In this document: piece after piece, positions 47,184-58,228 of the stretch | Numbering within the stretch: the stretch's first letter is position 1 | How the letters are laid out: each line of letters starts with the position of its first letter | Assembly: GCA_015179045.1 (NCBI GenBank) | Contig: WHUZ01000014.1 | Location: 868,001 to 932,000, forward strand | Direction of reading: 5' to 3' | DNA: 64,000 nt | Origin: Kalaharituber pfeilii | Lineage: Eukaryota; Ascomycota; Pezizomycetes; Pezizales; Pezizaceae | Notes under the pieces: model-generated | What the model was told of the DNA's origin: nothing | Database searches by the model: none | The model's input: only the letters and a program-made list of their open reading frames with translations | Translations under genes and position numbers: made by a program

Positions 47184-47489
47184 GACCCAAATCTTCGTCT
47201 GCTTCAGGGATAAACTAAGGGGTAGAATCACAGGAAGTCATGGTCAAAGCCCCGATCCGCTGCTCATAGTGATAGGGTCCAATATCAGATAGCACCAGCC
47301 TTTGAGCTGTAGTCTTCAAGTGCTCGGCGTCCAGGTTTGGGAGGAAACTTGGCCAGTACGTCACTGATCACATTCTGGAAAACTCGAGATTAATTCAGAG
47401 CTCACTAAATGGGATGGCACAAGTCCTGCTTCCGCGGCTTTTCTTCTTCGTTCTAGCTTAGTTTCTTTTTTTTTTTTTTTGTTCACGTA

Positions 47490-48188
47490 CAGTCTACCCT
47501 TGCTATAACGAAACTCGCTATAGCGAAAACCTTGCTATACCGAAAATTGAACGGAGCCATTATTCCATTCGCACTCAAACTCCTCTTGCTATAACGAAAA
47601 TCCACCAAATAACGAAATGAAAATTAGATTGAATGGAAGTTATTTCTGTCCACATACAAATAATTCTTGCTATAACGAAAAATAGCTAGTGGAATGCATA
47701 ACTAATCAAGGACCACCCAACCGCACAACTAGAAAACTAGAAACTCCTAGTTAGTTTTGGCCAATTCCAACAAAAAAGGGTGTGCTTGGATTGTACCGGA
47801 TTCATCTGTGAAATGCTGCATCAAGGGTTTCTTTTTGTTTTTGCAGCTCCAGTCTTCTTTTTGCATAGTTGCTGCTTTTCTAATCTGAGGTTCGGCTTTA
47901 TAGGTAATTTTGCTTCAACAACATGATTGATTTTTGCATCTGCATAGTACTTGATCAATACTTCTGTACTCTCAAATTTGTACTCTCATTTTTTCCTACT
48001 CCAGTTATTTCCATAAGGAGAAAAATCATGGAGTTAAAATCTGTTGCCATAAATTCGGTGGGAGTCGGGCTTCTAAATTCAGCTGCCAAGGACATGACTA
48101 ATCTTGCCACAATATTCTATAACGAAACCTTGCTATAACGAAAAAAAAGTGCCAGATTTTTGGTTTTCGTTATAGCAAGGGTAGACTG
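47490..48188. mobile_element. TA-flanked non-autonomous DNA element (DE2)
   Basis: Perfect 24-bp inverted ends start CAGTCTACCCTTGC and reach TATAACGAAA; TA flanks it at 47488-47489 and 48189-48190. The motif TATAACGAAA or close variants recur at about 47517, 47534, 47590, 47667, 48118 and 48132. It has no transposase. Internal sequence (CCTACTCCAG, AAAGTGCCAGATTTTT) is shared with DE1 at 26498. Confidence 0.88.
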
Positions 48189-48213
48189 TAACCCCACATA
48201 CAGGCTACCATCC

Positions 48214-48216
<3 letters not shown>

Positions 48217-48247
<31 letters not shown>

Positions 48248-48546
48248 CACATAACCCCGCTTGTAGCACTTGGCCATGGCAGGGTCCCTGGGCAAGCCCT
48301 CATAGCCCGGAGACAGGCTAAACTAACTCTCTACGTACATGGCCCCCACGCGCCGTCGCCCCCGCTCTCCTAGCTTCTAGAACTTGACCCCGCATTCTCC
48401 TACCTTCTAGAACTTGACCCTGGAAAAGAAATTCTCTAAAATATCATACTCCTCTCCATCCTCCGCCTTTCTCTTCCAATTCTTTTCCATGTCGCCCCAC
48501 CTCTCAAAGCCTTCTGGACGGTTCTTCTGGTTTCTGCATCGGAAGT
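48217..48546 (-). mobile_element. 5'-truncated LINE copy with type B tail
   Basis: A T-run at 48217-48244 is followed by the reverse of the type B tail (48245-48315) and then the reverse of an ORF2 C-terminus, readable as PEGFERWGDMEKNWKRKAED and EEYDILENFFSRVKF-stop. That matches the C-terminus of the 49188-50219 ORF. CTACCATCCTAT (48205-48216) and CTACCAGCCTAT (48547-48558) are the target duplication. Confidence 0.85.
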
Positions 48547-48577
48547 CTACCAGCCTATGGCAGGGAAGTTCTAGCTT

Positions 48578-49187
48578 GTCATTCGAGGTCTCTCACCTAG
48601 CGGTGATGTAGTTATCCGTCTGTGACAAGGATGAACCCCGCAATCAATAATTCAAAGCTCCGTGGTACTGGCATGTACCGTACGGCCTGCGACTTGGGCA
48701 CGACCGGATTAAAATCGGTGGCTGAGTTCCCGTAAGACGGTGCTGGGTATCATTGATCTTGCAGCCAGGCTCCATACATGCTGCGAGCTGCTTTATTCTG
48801 TGTACATTTGCTGCCTTGTCTTTCTAGCCGTTACAGCGATACTACTTTGAGAGTTAGTGCTCTATTTAATGTTATTATTATCAAATTTTCTCATTTTAAA
48901 ACAAACAATTTACTCATTTGCAGCGGCTCTCCATGGTGAGAAGCAAGTGGATGGTGCATCTCACATCTGCCGCCGGTATCGATCACAATAGCACCCATTC
49001 ACAAAAATTTCCCGCACGTTCCCAAGTTCATATGCGCTCCATTATCGTCACTAAGTTTAGGAAAATTCTTGTTGCGCTCTCCCATGTCTGTTCGGACACG
49101 CGGAATGCCCAGTTGAATTCATGAAAGTTCACAATGCCAGAGTTGACGGCAGAAGCAACAGAGCTCCATTGAGGGTGCAGTATTGAC
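48578..49187. other. Intergenic before the LINE remnant
   Basis: No gene recognised. The boundary to the LINE at the right end cannot be set exactly. Confidence 0.45.
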
Positions 49188-50219
49188 GTGGCATGTCCAA
49201 AGGTAAGGTTCAGTGCTTCAATAAAAATCAAAAATGCGAGGGAGGATAGAGCCGCCCTGGAAGAGGGGGATGGATATGAAAGCGTTTTGGACCGCTGGCA
49301 GGGGCAGTGGTCAAGGTTCTCGGAGGAGGGCGAGGAGATCTCATGGGGAGGAGAGTGTGAGAAGGTGAAAGTGGAGTGCGCAGAGAGGCTAGGTAGAAAG
49401 GGGGGAGGGAGAGAAGAGTGGGAGACCTCGGTTGAGGAAGCCGGAAGAGGGAGAGCGGTTCTCTTCTCGGATGGTAGTAAGGTCGAGGACAGCAAGGTGG
49501 GGGCTGGGGTGTGGGGGAGATCAGCGGTGGTGGCGGAGGTAGTAGGGAGAACGGCGACGGTTTTTGACGGGGAGGTGAGGGGGGTGAGAAGTGCGCTGGA
49601 GAGTGTACCGGAGGAGGTACCGGTCCTGGTTTGCTTAGATTCTGAAGCTGCTGTCATGGCGATTCAGAAGGCAGGCAGGGAGGGAAAGGGAAAGACGGAG
49701 GATGTGAGAAGGGTGGTGAATGCAGTGGCGAGGAGAAAGAAGAAGGGGGGGGATGCGAAACTGTTGTGGGTAAAAGCTCATATCGGAATCGCAGGCAACG
49801 AGAAGGCGGATGAGTGGGCAAAGAAGGGGACGGGGATGCAGGGTAAGGAGGTGGCCACTGGAAGTGGAGTGCGCCAGAGGGTGAAAGCGTGGAGGAAGGA
49901 GAGGAGAGAAGTGGAGGGCTTTGGAAAGGGGAAGGTTATGGAGTGGAATAGGACAGCGGTGTCCAACATCACTGCCATGCGCCTGGAGAGAGGAAGGTGC
50001 GGGGTGTGGTTGAAGAGGATGGGAGTGGCGGAATCGGACAAGTGCAGCTGCGGGGAGGCCCAGACGGGGGCGCACCTAGCCTTCCAGTGCAGTCAGCAGA
50101 GGTTTCGCCCAGAAGGCTTTAGAGAATGGGGGGATATGGGGAAGAACTGGAAAAGGACAGCAGAGAATGGGGAGGAGTGGGATGAGTTGGAAAGGTTCTT
50201 CTCCGGGATCAGGTTCTAG
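49188..50219 (+). pseudogene. LINE ORF2 C-terminal part: RNase H and zinc knuckle (type B LINE)
   Basis: An open frame of 343 codons without ATG at its start, so a 5'-truncated piece of ORF2. RNase H motifs are intact-looking: VLFSDGSKVEDSKVGAGVWG, GEVRGVRSALESV, VCLDSEAAVMAIQKAG and LLWVKAHIGIAGNEKADEWA. These give the catalytic D, E, D and the H/D pair. Then DKCSCGEAQTGAHLAFQC gives the CxC...H...C motif. The frame ends with a stop and leads into a type B tail and poly(A). Uninterrupted coding suggests a younger copy than the LINE at 28342. No RT remains. The G-rich plus strand also keeps long antisense frames open; these are not genes. Confidence 0.8.
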
Positions 50220-50404
50220 GGCGCCGTGCGGTTTGCCGTCGGGGAAGTTTGCTTGCCGGGGTGCGAAAGTGTGGAGAAGAGGGGAGAGGGGAGAGGGGGG
50301 TTTGTTAAGCCTGTCTCCGGGCTTCGAGGGCTTGCCCAGGGACCCTGCCATGGCCACGTGCTACAAGCGGGGTTATGTGATTTAAAAAAAAAAAAAAAAA
50401 AAAA
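50220..50404 (+). mobile_element. 3' untranslated end of the type B LINE with poly(A)
   Basis: CCTGTCTCCGGGCTTCGAGG, a GGG-CUUG-CCC hairpin, AGGGACCCTGCCATGGCC, a short stem, CTACAAGCGGGGTTATGTGA and 21 A. This links the type B short copies elsewhere in the window to a coding LINE. Confidence 0.85.
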
Positions 50405-51009
50405 GTTAGCGACCCAATATTGATACTACAAGTTCATTGCGAGTGATCATTAATAGGAGTCCCCATACCATTCATACCAGCTGCAGTCAGCTCGCCAATG
50501 GCCTACAACACTATATTTGTGCCCGAGAGAATAGGTAAAATGCTCCTCTGTTTACAGAAAACGAAATATATTCATATCTCCAGGGTGCCTATCCTCGAAG
50601 AGTCCATCGATAAGATAATTGTTGGAGACATTGGTCGAAACTTCGTTTACGCTAATCCTGCTTTTAGCATAGTGCAGAACCTACCACATACCAACCCAAG
50701 TTGACAGACTTTCTATCCAGAGGAATACGCAATGTGCCAGGTACGGAGAGCTCCCACTCGAGAAACATGGGACGGACGGGAGAGTATATACAGTTACCAA
50801 GTGCCAAATTACAGAAACAGGCAATTGCAGTTTTACAGGGGATCAGGATAAAATTTCAATGAGAGCGCTAGCATCACTTCTATATTTTCTGACTTCGTCA
50901 AGTTGATGAGGAGCACAGCAAAACAGTCAATCCTCGCCATGAAATGGGACCGGCCTCACGATGCGGACACCACATCAACCTGTCCATCCAGCGGACAACA
51001 CCTTTCTGT
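50405..51009. other. Intergenic
   Basis: Short frames only (for example 50498-50704). Nothing recognised. Confidence 0.45.
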
Positions 51010-51039
51010 TCCCTGCCATAGGCTCGTAGCCTGTATGCG

Positions 51040-51071
<32 letters not shown>

Positions 51072-51078
51072 GGTTTTG

Positions 51079-51117
<39 letters not shown>
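51010..51117 (+). mobile_element. Type C tail ending in a T-run/A-run pair
   Basis: TCCCTGCCATAGGCTCGTAG and CCTGTATGCGGAG run directly into about 30 T, GGTTTTG, 10 T and then about 27 A. A normal type C copy ends in A. The T-run next to an A-run suggests a second, oppositely oriented tail or strand-switch. Confidence 0.6.
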
Positions 51118-51119
<2 letters not shown>

Positions 51120-51178
51120 CTTTTGAGTATCCATGGACTCAACAAGCCCCGTTCTCCAAGGTCCTGCATCTTATGGAG

Positions 51179-51375
51179 GTTTTTTTTTTTTAAAAAATCA
51201 TTACTCGTGTACCGCCCGATAAGGTATGACGAGGGTAAATACATAAGAGATAAAGGAGGGAGAAAAAAGGAAACATTAACAATAATTAAAATAAACGCCA
51301 ATTCAGACCGTAGTCCCAAAGACCCTGGACCCGTCGTCTCTCCATCCACCTCAACAGGTCAGCCAGTGGGTCCTC
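51179..51375 (-). mobile_element. Type A LINE 3' end with extended untranslated region
   Basis: A T-run, then the reverse of the type A end (ATTACTCGTGTACCGCCCG), followed by about 150 nt that match, inverted, the region 52880-53064 (shared words GACCTGTTGAGG, ATGGAGAGA, CTGAATTGG, GTTTCCTT). It shows what the 3' untranslated region of a type A LINE looks like beyond the minimal unit. Confidence 0.7.
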
Positions 51376-52053
51376 TTCACCCTCCTTGGGAGAAAAATCT
51401 GGACTTACATGCCTCGCTCTGTCCAAGTTTGTTCTGGGAAGAAGCAGAGTAGGTACACTGGTGCGCGAGAGAAGTAGCTATCAGGTGCAGAGACCAAATG
51501 GCGTATGATCCCCTTCATCGAAAGGCCAGTACAGCCAACTTTGTCAGCCTAAGGTCATCTTTTCGGCCAGACTAGTGAGGCGGTATTCACTGCTGGTAAC
51601 TGAAGAGCGTTTGAATGGCAACGACAACTAGAATCCAAGATGTTATGACGCCAGGCAAGGAATTGGTTCCGGTATTTGGCAGTGCAAGATGCTCGCTACA
51701 TACAGTTTGGGGCACGAGGCTATAGGTTGTTACACGAGCAGTGACAGGGTAATCGACGGACAGGCCAGCCTAGAGCTCTATGCGCTTCAATGACATTGAT
51801 TAATGCAAAGCAAAGAAGAGAGAGTTTATGGGGTATTTGATCGTGTGAGGTTTTGCTCGAGGCTGCTTTGCTGAATGAAGCTTCATGGCCTGCCGTTGCC
51901 CGGAACGCGACACTAAGTCTGGTGCAGGTTTATTTTACAGGCAGAGGTTGTGGTATTCACAAGTTTGCAGGCACTCGGACTATGGTTCTATGAATTAGCT
52001 TTCCATAACAGACAGCATTCTTGTGGACATTGGTATTTTTGTCCCCTATTTCT
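51376..52053. other. Intergenic
   Basis: No gene or repeat recognised. Confidence 0.45.
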
Positions 52054-52064
52054 CCGGCTATTTC

Positions 52065-52151
52065 TCGCTGTAGCCCACAGGGCGGCATGCCAGTAATGAT
52101 AAAAATAAAAATAAAAAAAAAGGAGAAAAAAAAAAAAAAAAAAAAAAAAAA
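52065..52151 (+). mobile_element. Type A retroposon copy with perfect duplication
   Basis: CCGGCTATTTC at 52054-52064 recurs at 52152-52162. The unit reads TCGCTGTAGCCCACAGGGCG, GCATGCCAGTAATGATAAAA and an A-rich tail with T and G interruptions. The hairpin is GCCC-ACA-GGGC. Confidence 0.9.
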
Positions 52152-52162
52152 CCGGCTATTTC

Positions 52163-52879
52163 CCTGTCTCTACATCACTGAGTGTAATTTCTTGGTTCCT
52201 TATATCGGTTCATTTTTTTTCGCTTCCACAGTGATTTTTCCCCCAAATGTATTTCCTTATTGAGCAACATTGCTTCTCAGTTCTTGATAATTACCGTTCA
52301 ACGCACAGAACTATCTTTCCGCCCATTTCATTTTTTTTTATTTTATTTTTTATTTTATTTTTATTTTATTTTATTTTTTTTTTTTGGCCATTTCATGTTC
52401 TGTTTATGTGCGGGCAATGAGCAGAATGTGTTTCTGATAACCAACGCGCTTTCCTGCGTAAAAGTATGAAACTGACCTTTCCTCAATTGCATAACTATTC
52501 TGTGCGTGCATTCAAACAGAGCTACAGGCATAGACTAGTTTATATGTACACTCTGGCTTTGTGAGTCTGCCCTTCTTGAGTAGTCTGGGTACTCCATAGC
52601 GTTCTTTCTTCAAAAGTTGGCAAGGCTTGGGTGCAAATGTTGCCCCAAGTAGAGGAAACGACACTAAGTTCAGCAAGCGTCCACCAAGATTGCTATAGTG
52701 ATTACCAGCGTAACATTCTTTCCTGGACGTGCTGGGCCAAATGTCACGAACTCCTGAAATCTTAAGGGCCTGGAAACACAAATTCGGCAAGGCAGACAGC
52801 CCAGAATGCAGGCAATATGGACGGAAGAGGGGCAGGGACACACATTTGGAATAGGTGCAAGGTGTGGAGGAGACGGTGC
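52163..52879. other. Intergenic with T-rich microsatellite
   Basis: A T-rich (TTTTA)n tract lies at 52329-52385. Minus frames at 52512-53162 and 52670-52969 partly overlap a LINE end and are not accepted as genes. Confidence 0.45.
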
Positions 52880-53064
52880 GCAGCGGACCCAATAGCTGAC
52901 CTGTTGAGGTGAATGGAGAGATGCCGGGCCCACGAACTTTGAGGCAATGGTCTGAATTGGGGTTTTCATTCTCTTTGTAGTTTAATGTTTCCTTTATTTT
53001 CCTTTTATCACTTATATATTTATTCTCGTCATGGCCCGTAGAGCGGCACACGAGTAATAAAAAA
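52880..53064 (+). mobile_element. Type A LINE 3' end, second extended copy
   Basis: It runs in the opposite orientation to 51179-51375 and ends TCTCGTCATGGCCCGTAGAG, CGGCACACGAGTAAT with a short A-tail. The two copies form an inverted pair about 1.5 kb apart. Confidence 0.7.
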
Positions 53065-53065
53065 G

Positions 53066-54000
53066 AACTCTCGAAATGATCCAGTTCTACCCAGAAATGA
53101 TCATGGGGTTTCTTCATGCCCCGAAGGAAGGTTAGCTGGGATGTGCGAGAAAGGGCATGCATGTGACGTGCGGCTAGAGAGAAAACGGCGGAGTTTCGGC
53201 GGGGGGGACAAATGCAAACTTGATTTGAGCCAGTTTGGGAAACCCTTTACATCCCCTATTTCGACGAGTTGAGTTCCCCTTTCTTGCTTGCAAAATATGT
53301 ATCTGCTCGTCACGGTCCATCCACACTGGCATCTCTTTACTCTTGTTTGTCGTACAGTAGCGGAGCCCCACCGTGCCCTCGGCGCTCGCTTGTTAATCTT
53401 GCAATGCCCTACCATACTTGCTGGAGGATGGAAACCATCCATTAGCATAGGAGCCTCTGTAAGCTACTCCACTGTGACGTTGCAGGATATGCCTAATCCT
53501 GGCCTATAGGCAGTAAGCCTTTCAACGTTTAAGTAGTAGGACCTAAGTAAACCAGGGCCTGCCTGCATATTATCCCCTACTCTTGTTCCTCATACCCCCC
53601 TCATGCGCCCTGGTAAGCGTGACTAGCTCTTAAACCATACAGCTTCCAATCGCCAGAACGGCCAGCAGGTGGGGGCCACAAGCAGCATACCCTCGCATGC
53701 TTCATAAATACAAGCCCCGAGCCCCGAGTACCAGCCCGTCTATCCCCTACCCTATTCAACAGGGATAAGATGATCAAAAAGTCGCTCAATCCTACTATAA
53801 CGATTAGTCGCCACAGCCTGCAAAACTACCACATACCATGAACAACTTGATTGAATGGCAAACCTAATAGCCCCTATTAGCCTAGTTGACGGCAACAACA
53901 ATATGCATATGCAGGTCATCGTTAGGAACGCCTAGCTATGAAATGTAAGAAGAAAGTGACCGAGCCCTGTGGGGCGAGGTTTGCGGCTAGGGGCTATCAA
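53066..54000. other. Intergenic
   Basis: Frames at 53101-53448 and 53288-53509 overlap on opposite strands and have no motif. Nothing else was recognised. Confidence 0.45.
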
Positions 54001-54010
54001 AAATCGATGG

Positions 54011-54081
54011 TCTATTTTTTTTTTTTTTTTTTTTTATTATAAATATCATTGATCGCGTGCCGCCCTGGAGGCTATGGCGAT
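54011..54081 (-). mobile_element. Type A retroposon copy with duplication
   Basis: AAATCGATGG (54001-54010) and AAATCGATTG (54082-54091) flank a T-run of about 22, ATTATAAATATCATTGATCG and the reverse of TCGCCATAGCCTCCAGGGCG. The hairpin stem contains a U-G wobble (GCCT-CCA-GGGC). Confidence 0.85.
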
Positions 54082-54478
54082 AAATCGATTGTCGCGTTCT
54101 GCCAATAGAATTAGCAACACGCCCTCTTCTGGTTTGCATCCATGCTGGCGCTGGATTCCTGATGCCGCTGTTGACTAGTCAGGGTGACACCTGACTACAG
54201 TGGACGCGACCTGAGTCGAAGCCATAGCGTGCTCCACTTCAGCCTCTAGAGGTGCTGCATCGTGCGTTAGAAAACGGGATGTAATAGCAATGCTAACAGA
54301 CGTTCCTACCCGAGGTAAAGGCGTACAAAGCAGACAATGTTATGACCTTCACAGTGAAATATTTGCTGGTGCTTCCCAGCCTCTTGCGTCGTGCGCACAT
54401 AACAAAGTCACGAGGTGCTCCTCCCTTCAACCCACTCCAACACACTTGGGTTCCTTCTGTTGACTTCAATCCACTGAA

Positions 54479-54485
54479 TATATAA
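54479..54485 (+). promoter_or_regulatory. Candidate TATA box for the 54624 ORF
   Basis: TATATAA lies 140 nt before the proposed start codon. A pyrimidine-rich stretch (CTCGCTCCTCCTCCCGCTAG) follows at 54507-54527, and no ATG occurs from 54344 to 54623. This is the usual layout of a fungal core promoter. Confidence 0.45.
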
Positions 54486-54623
54486 CCTCCTAATATTGCC
54501 CTCTGTACTCGCTCCTCCTCCCGCTAGCTATCTTCGTTGTGAGCGTTACATCTGTCGACAGGCTCATATCAAAAACACTTCCTAAGAACAGACCATTACC
54601 AAATTGTGAACTCCTTGAACACA

Positions 54624-54926
54624 ATGGACAATCCCATGCATTGCTCCTGCGGGACTTCAGCGGATGTAACCTCTAAAGCTGACAGCACGACGACGACTCA
54701 AACCATGGGTGCACTATTGAACTCGATCATTGCTCAAGGAGGTGAATCAATGATGCCACCAGATGTCAAGGATAATGCCCAAGGGTGTTACTCATATTCT
54801 CTACAACGGTGGCTTGCGGCAGATGATACACTCGAAGGTCTTTCAGAAGAGAGGACCCGGATAATCGAGCTAGTCGACCGGAGGAAGAAAGTAGCTGACA
54901 GCTTACGATCGTGGCAACGATTATGA
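54624..54926 (+). CDS. Small protein of unknown function, 100 residues
   Basis: The ORF begins MDNPMHCSCGTSADV and ends VADSLRSWQRL. The N-terminus has a CxC pair and Thr/Ser-rich sequence; residues from about 50 onward are charged and probably helical (LQRWLAADDTLEGLSEERTR). There is no signal peptide or membrane segment and no family was recognised. Support comes from its surroundings: a TATA-like box, a pyrimidine tract and a leader of 280 nt without ATG. The frame extends six codons upstream without an ATG. It may be the first exon of something longer, because GTAATC follows the stop at once. It could also be chance. Confidence 0.4.
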   Translation: MDNPMHCSCGTSADVTSKADSTTTTQTMGALLNSIIAQGGESMMPPDVKDNAQGCYSYSLQRWLAADDTLEGLSEERTRIIELVDRRKKVADSLRSWQRL

Positions 54927-55266
54927 TTCCGTAATCGAGCAACGTACCAGGAAAACCAATTCCTCTGATCTTCGTTCTGGTGCTGGATGGAATTATGGAG
55001 TTCACTGCTCCCGGCCTGTCACTACCGGCACGTATATAAAACCTAAGCCACCAAAGAACTAGGACTTCTTTTCGAACTAACTGAAGGAGCTGATGTATAG
55101 AGCGGTGCCCTTTCGAATCAATGAGGAATCTGCGTTTTCACAATTCTATCATTTGACCGTGATCAACTAGCGTCGAACCTACTCCGTGAATTGCGTTCCA
55201 TAGTTCCTTGACTGTGTCATTCCCAACGCCTAGTTGCTGTATTCCCATTATGTTTACTGGTATCTA
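54927..55266. other. Short intergenic gap
   Basis: Nothing recognised between the small ORF and the DNA element at 55267. Confidence 0.45.
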
Positions 55267-56113
55267 CTGTGTTTCACCACATCTCGACGCACACCACAAT
55301 TCGACGCACTTTCCCACCAAAACTAGCCACGCAGAAGAGCGTGTACCTCAACCACTAGAGCAGAATTTTGTAAGCACTATTTAGAGACACTAAATGAATA
55401 CTTGTTCTTCATATTCCGCACCTCTGCTCGCTCAAAGAACGCATTCTCAAGGAATTATGGCACAGCGAAATTTGTAACAATGTCTTGGCATTTATTTGTA
55501 TGGGATTCTTATACAATATTTCAGCGGACTGAACATACTACTCTTTTTTAGCACTATCACACCAATGGCCATAGTCTTGTGATTAAAGGGTCTCTCCTAG
55601 CTGTATATTGACTCACTTGACTTTATTCAGTCCATTTTGATATATTGCATAGTTGGCATGCTGATATATATTTTCAGGTCCTCTTCCGATACTATTAATA
55701 TGCAATATTTCTATGAGAATGAAAATATTTTGAACAACTCAATGATTACTTCAAGGATTTTGTTGATACCATTCCTGTATATCTCCATAGGGATAAATTA
55801 CTCAAATAAAGTGTTTAAATGTTTCTATTGCATGAATTGCAGGTGCAGTGGGTAGATTTCCATATCTGCAATTTTACCGCAAAAATATATGCCAAGACTT
55901 ATGTGCAAATGTGCAGAGATATAATTCATCCATAACTACTTTTTTTTTAAAAGTAGAGATGCAGGATCTGAAGAATGATGCTTGCTTTAAGCCTCCTAAA
56001 AGGCGCATAGAAAAGTAGGTTCTGTTCGTGGAAATATACAGGTTCTCATTCGCTCAGTTTTGGTGGGAAAGTGCGTCGAATTGTGGTGTGCGTCGAGATG
56101 TGGTGAAACACAG
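55267..56113. mobile_element. TA-flanked DNA element with 58-bp perfect inverted repeats (DE5)
   Basis: The first 58 bp (from CTGTGTTTCACCACATCTCG through CCACCAAAACT) return perfectly inverted at 56056-56113; TA flanks both sides (55265-55266, 56114-56115). Within each end the word TCGACGCAC occurs twice. The interior is AT-rich with no transposase frame. It is 847 bp long. The perfect ends suggest recent mobility. Confidence 0.92.
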
Positions 56114-56115
56114 TA

Positions 56116-58228
56116 GGGCTGGTTTCAGATCCTTGCTTGTGTATGTTCTTTATGTTTTCTTTCATTTCTTTTTGTATTTTTATATTTATTTTGTTTTCAA
56201 TATATTATCACTTGCTTGCTGGCCTATGGAATATAGCAAGAGAATCGGTCGTTCACAACTGCGCAGTGCTTATGAGGCTAATAGCAACGATAGTTTGCTC
56301 TCATTTCCGATTCGTCCTTGCCATTGTTAACTATGATTCTTTCAAAGTCTATATAAGCAACTTGAATGTACTCCGCTATCAGATCGGTTGAGTAATTATG
56401 GTTTGTCAATTATACACCGCCGCATCTCGGGCGCCTCCAAACATTTGGTAAACTCACCCTGGGCAGGTGTATGCGTCCTGATGCCTTTACGTTGGTGATG
56501 AACTCACATTAGATTGCAGACCTTGCAAACCTTGCAGTTCGATGCTCCAGGTGAACTCGTTAAATCTGGTAGGCCTACATGCGTCTGTATGCTGGCGATG
56601 TTTTCTTTGCAAATTCTTAACATGAACCGAGAAACGTTCCTACTCGCTACATTCCCCATTGACAAGACGATAAGCTTGTTTAAATTCTCGCTCAGAAGAT
56701 GAAATTGATGCATGCTGTACGTTACCGATGAATGTCAGGAGGCTGTCTTGTTCATCCTCTGAATTATGATTGGGAGGTTAAAACAAGCGTTTCTTACGCT
56801 ATATACCCCGCACAAACTTGTTTATCAATATGCAAGTGTTGCCGTTTAAACGCACTGTCATGCACTGCAACCAGCTGGATCCCAGCCGATACATTTTATG
56901 TCAAGGGACAAAATTATCAATATATCAATTAATCTGGAATTGCATGTGCTTGCTTTCATTTCTATTCTCGCACAGATTGAACGAGAGTCCAGGAACCCTG
57001 CTTCAGAAAGCACTCTTTAAGATGAATTATGTTACCATATCATGGCTCTTTCGAACCGGTATAACGAGTCTACCCAAACCAGGAAATTTCAACCTGGCAT
57101 TCGATCGACCCCACTCATGACGCTGATGTCCAAGTCCATTCTCGCACCAGCTAAATACTGTGGCTCGAAACGATGCGTTTGTGGAAGGTAGGTCGTGGCG
57201 GCCTTGGCGTGGCTCGGACAGGAACTAGTCACAGGTGGAAGTCTCGAAGCGAAAAATTCAAAAGCGGGGAACCCTATTACGTAGGCACATCATTGCTCAG
57301 CAGAGATGCACTGAGAAATCAACCAGACTACTAAGAATAAGGGAAGTCACTGACCATGCTGGGAAGGTACTGGGGGTCCACTCGAATCCTCCGTTCGCTC
57401 GGCAACTGTCACTGATGGGCAGCCTCCGCTATACCTCAACTATCCTATTGCATGCGTTCTTACCGAGTTCAAAAGTGATACCTGCACTATCACTAGGGAT
57501 AGTGAGGCGTTTTGTGCCGACAAGATAGGAGGGATCAAAAATGACAGAACTCTTCATATTACTGGTACGCAAGCGGACACTACTGTAGTCTCACGCGGGG
57601 TTATGCGCACGTCGGCACGGCACAGATGCTTATCTTATCCAGATGCCCACTAACAGCCACTCCTAAGGCGTCAGTGCTACATTGGCTTAGCGTGGCTTGC
57701 CGATTCCTAGTTGGGTGCATAGCCCCTAATCAAGCACTCCTGGCGTCCTAACCGCTACTAGTAAGCCTACGCCAAACAAGTAGTCTCGACATCGACTAAA
57801 CGGGATTTCGATTTTCAACAAATTAGGTAGTAGCCAGGTTGGTTGGGTATGATGCGAGAAGAATTTATTCCTCGAAAGACAAGTAACTATTCCGCGCCGT
57901 CACAAAACTACACCTAGTCCAGTCCTACCCTGCACATGTCCATTCCAATTCCACATCACTATCCAATTTTTAAAACAAAACCCAAAAAAAACAAGGTTAG
58001 ATATCAGGGAAACCAGCCTGCATTTGCTTTTTTTTTTTCCAAGACAAAACCAAAATACGACAAGACAATTTTACCATCCTTCAGCGTCACCAGGATCACA
58101 GCAAAGGAAAAAACCCATCAATAGCAAAGCTTTTACCCCAAAATCCGCATCCAGTGCAGTCTGTCCTATCTCTTTCAAGATCCCGCCGCGCCATCCCTTC
58201 CTTATGGTATCCGTTTAAGTACTATATC
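56116..58228. other. Intergenic
   Basis: Frames at 56818-57120 and 57235-57528 were considered and not accepted, because neither has an intact motif or splice structure. The last few hundred bases probably hold the 3' end of the minus-strand gene at 58229. Confidence 0.45.

Larger units (their letters stand above)
47460..48567 (-). mobile_element. Type C retroposon copy, split by two later insertions
   Basis: GTTCTAGCTT at 47450-47459 and 48568-48577 is the target duplication. The element reads, on the plus strand, T-run, GTTCACG, [DE2 at 47490-48188], TAACCCCACATACAGGCTAC, [LINE piece 48217-48546], CTACCAGCCTATGGCAGGGA. Removing both inserts leaves the normal reverse type C tail as seen at 39245-39295. 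See the nested-insertion finding. Confidence 0.85.

Noticed and set aside
49028..50075. Long minus-strand frames opposite the LINE RNase H ORF
   Set aside because: The plus strand carries RNase H and zinc-knuckle motifs; the antisense frames are open only because of base composition.
57579..57612. Type C-like words (TAGTCTCACGCGGGGTTATG)
   Set aside because: There is no poly(A) and no intact hairpin or duplication; it may be a very old copy or chance.
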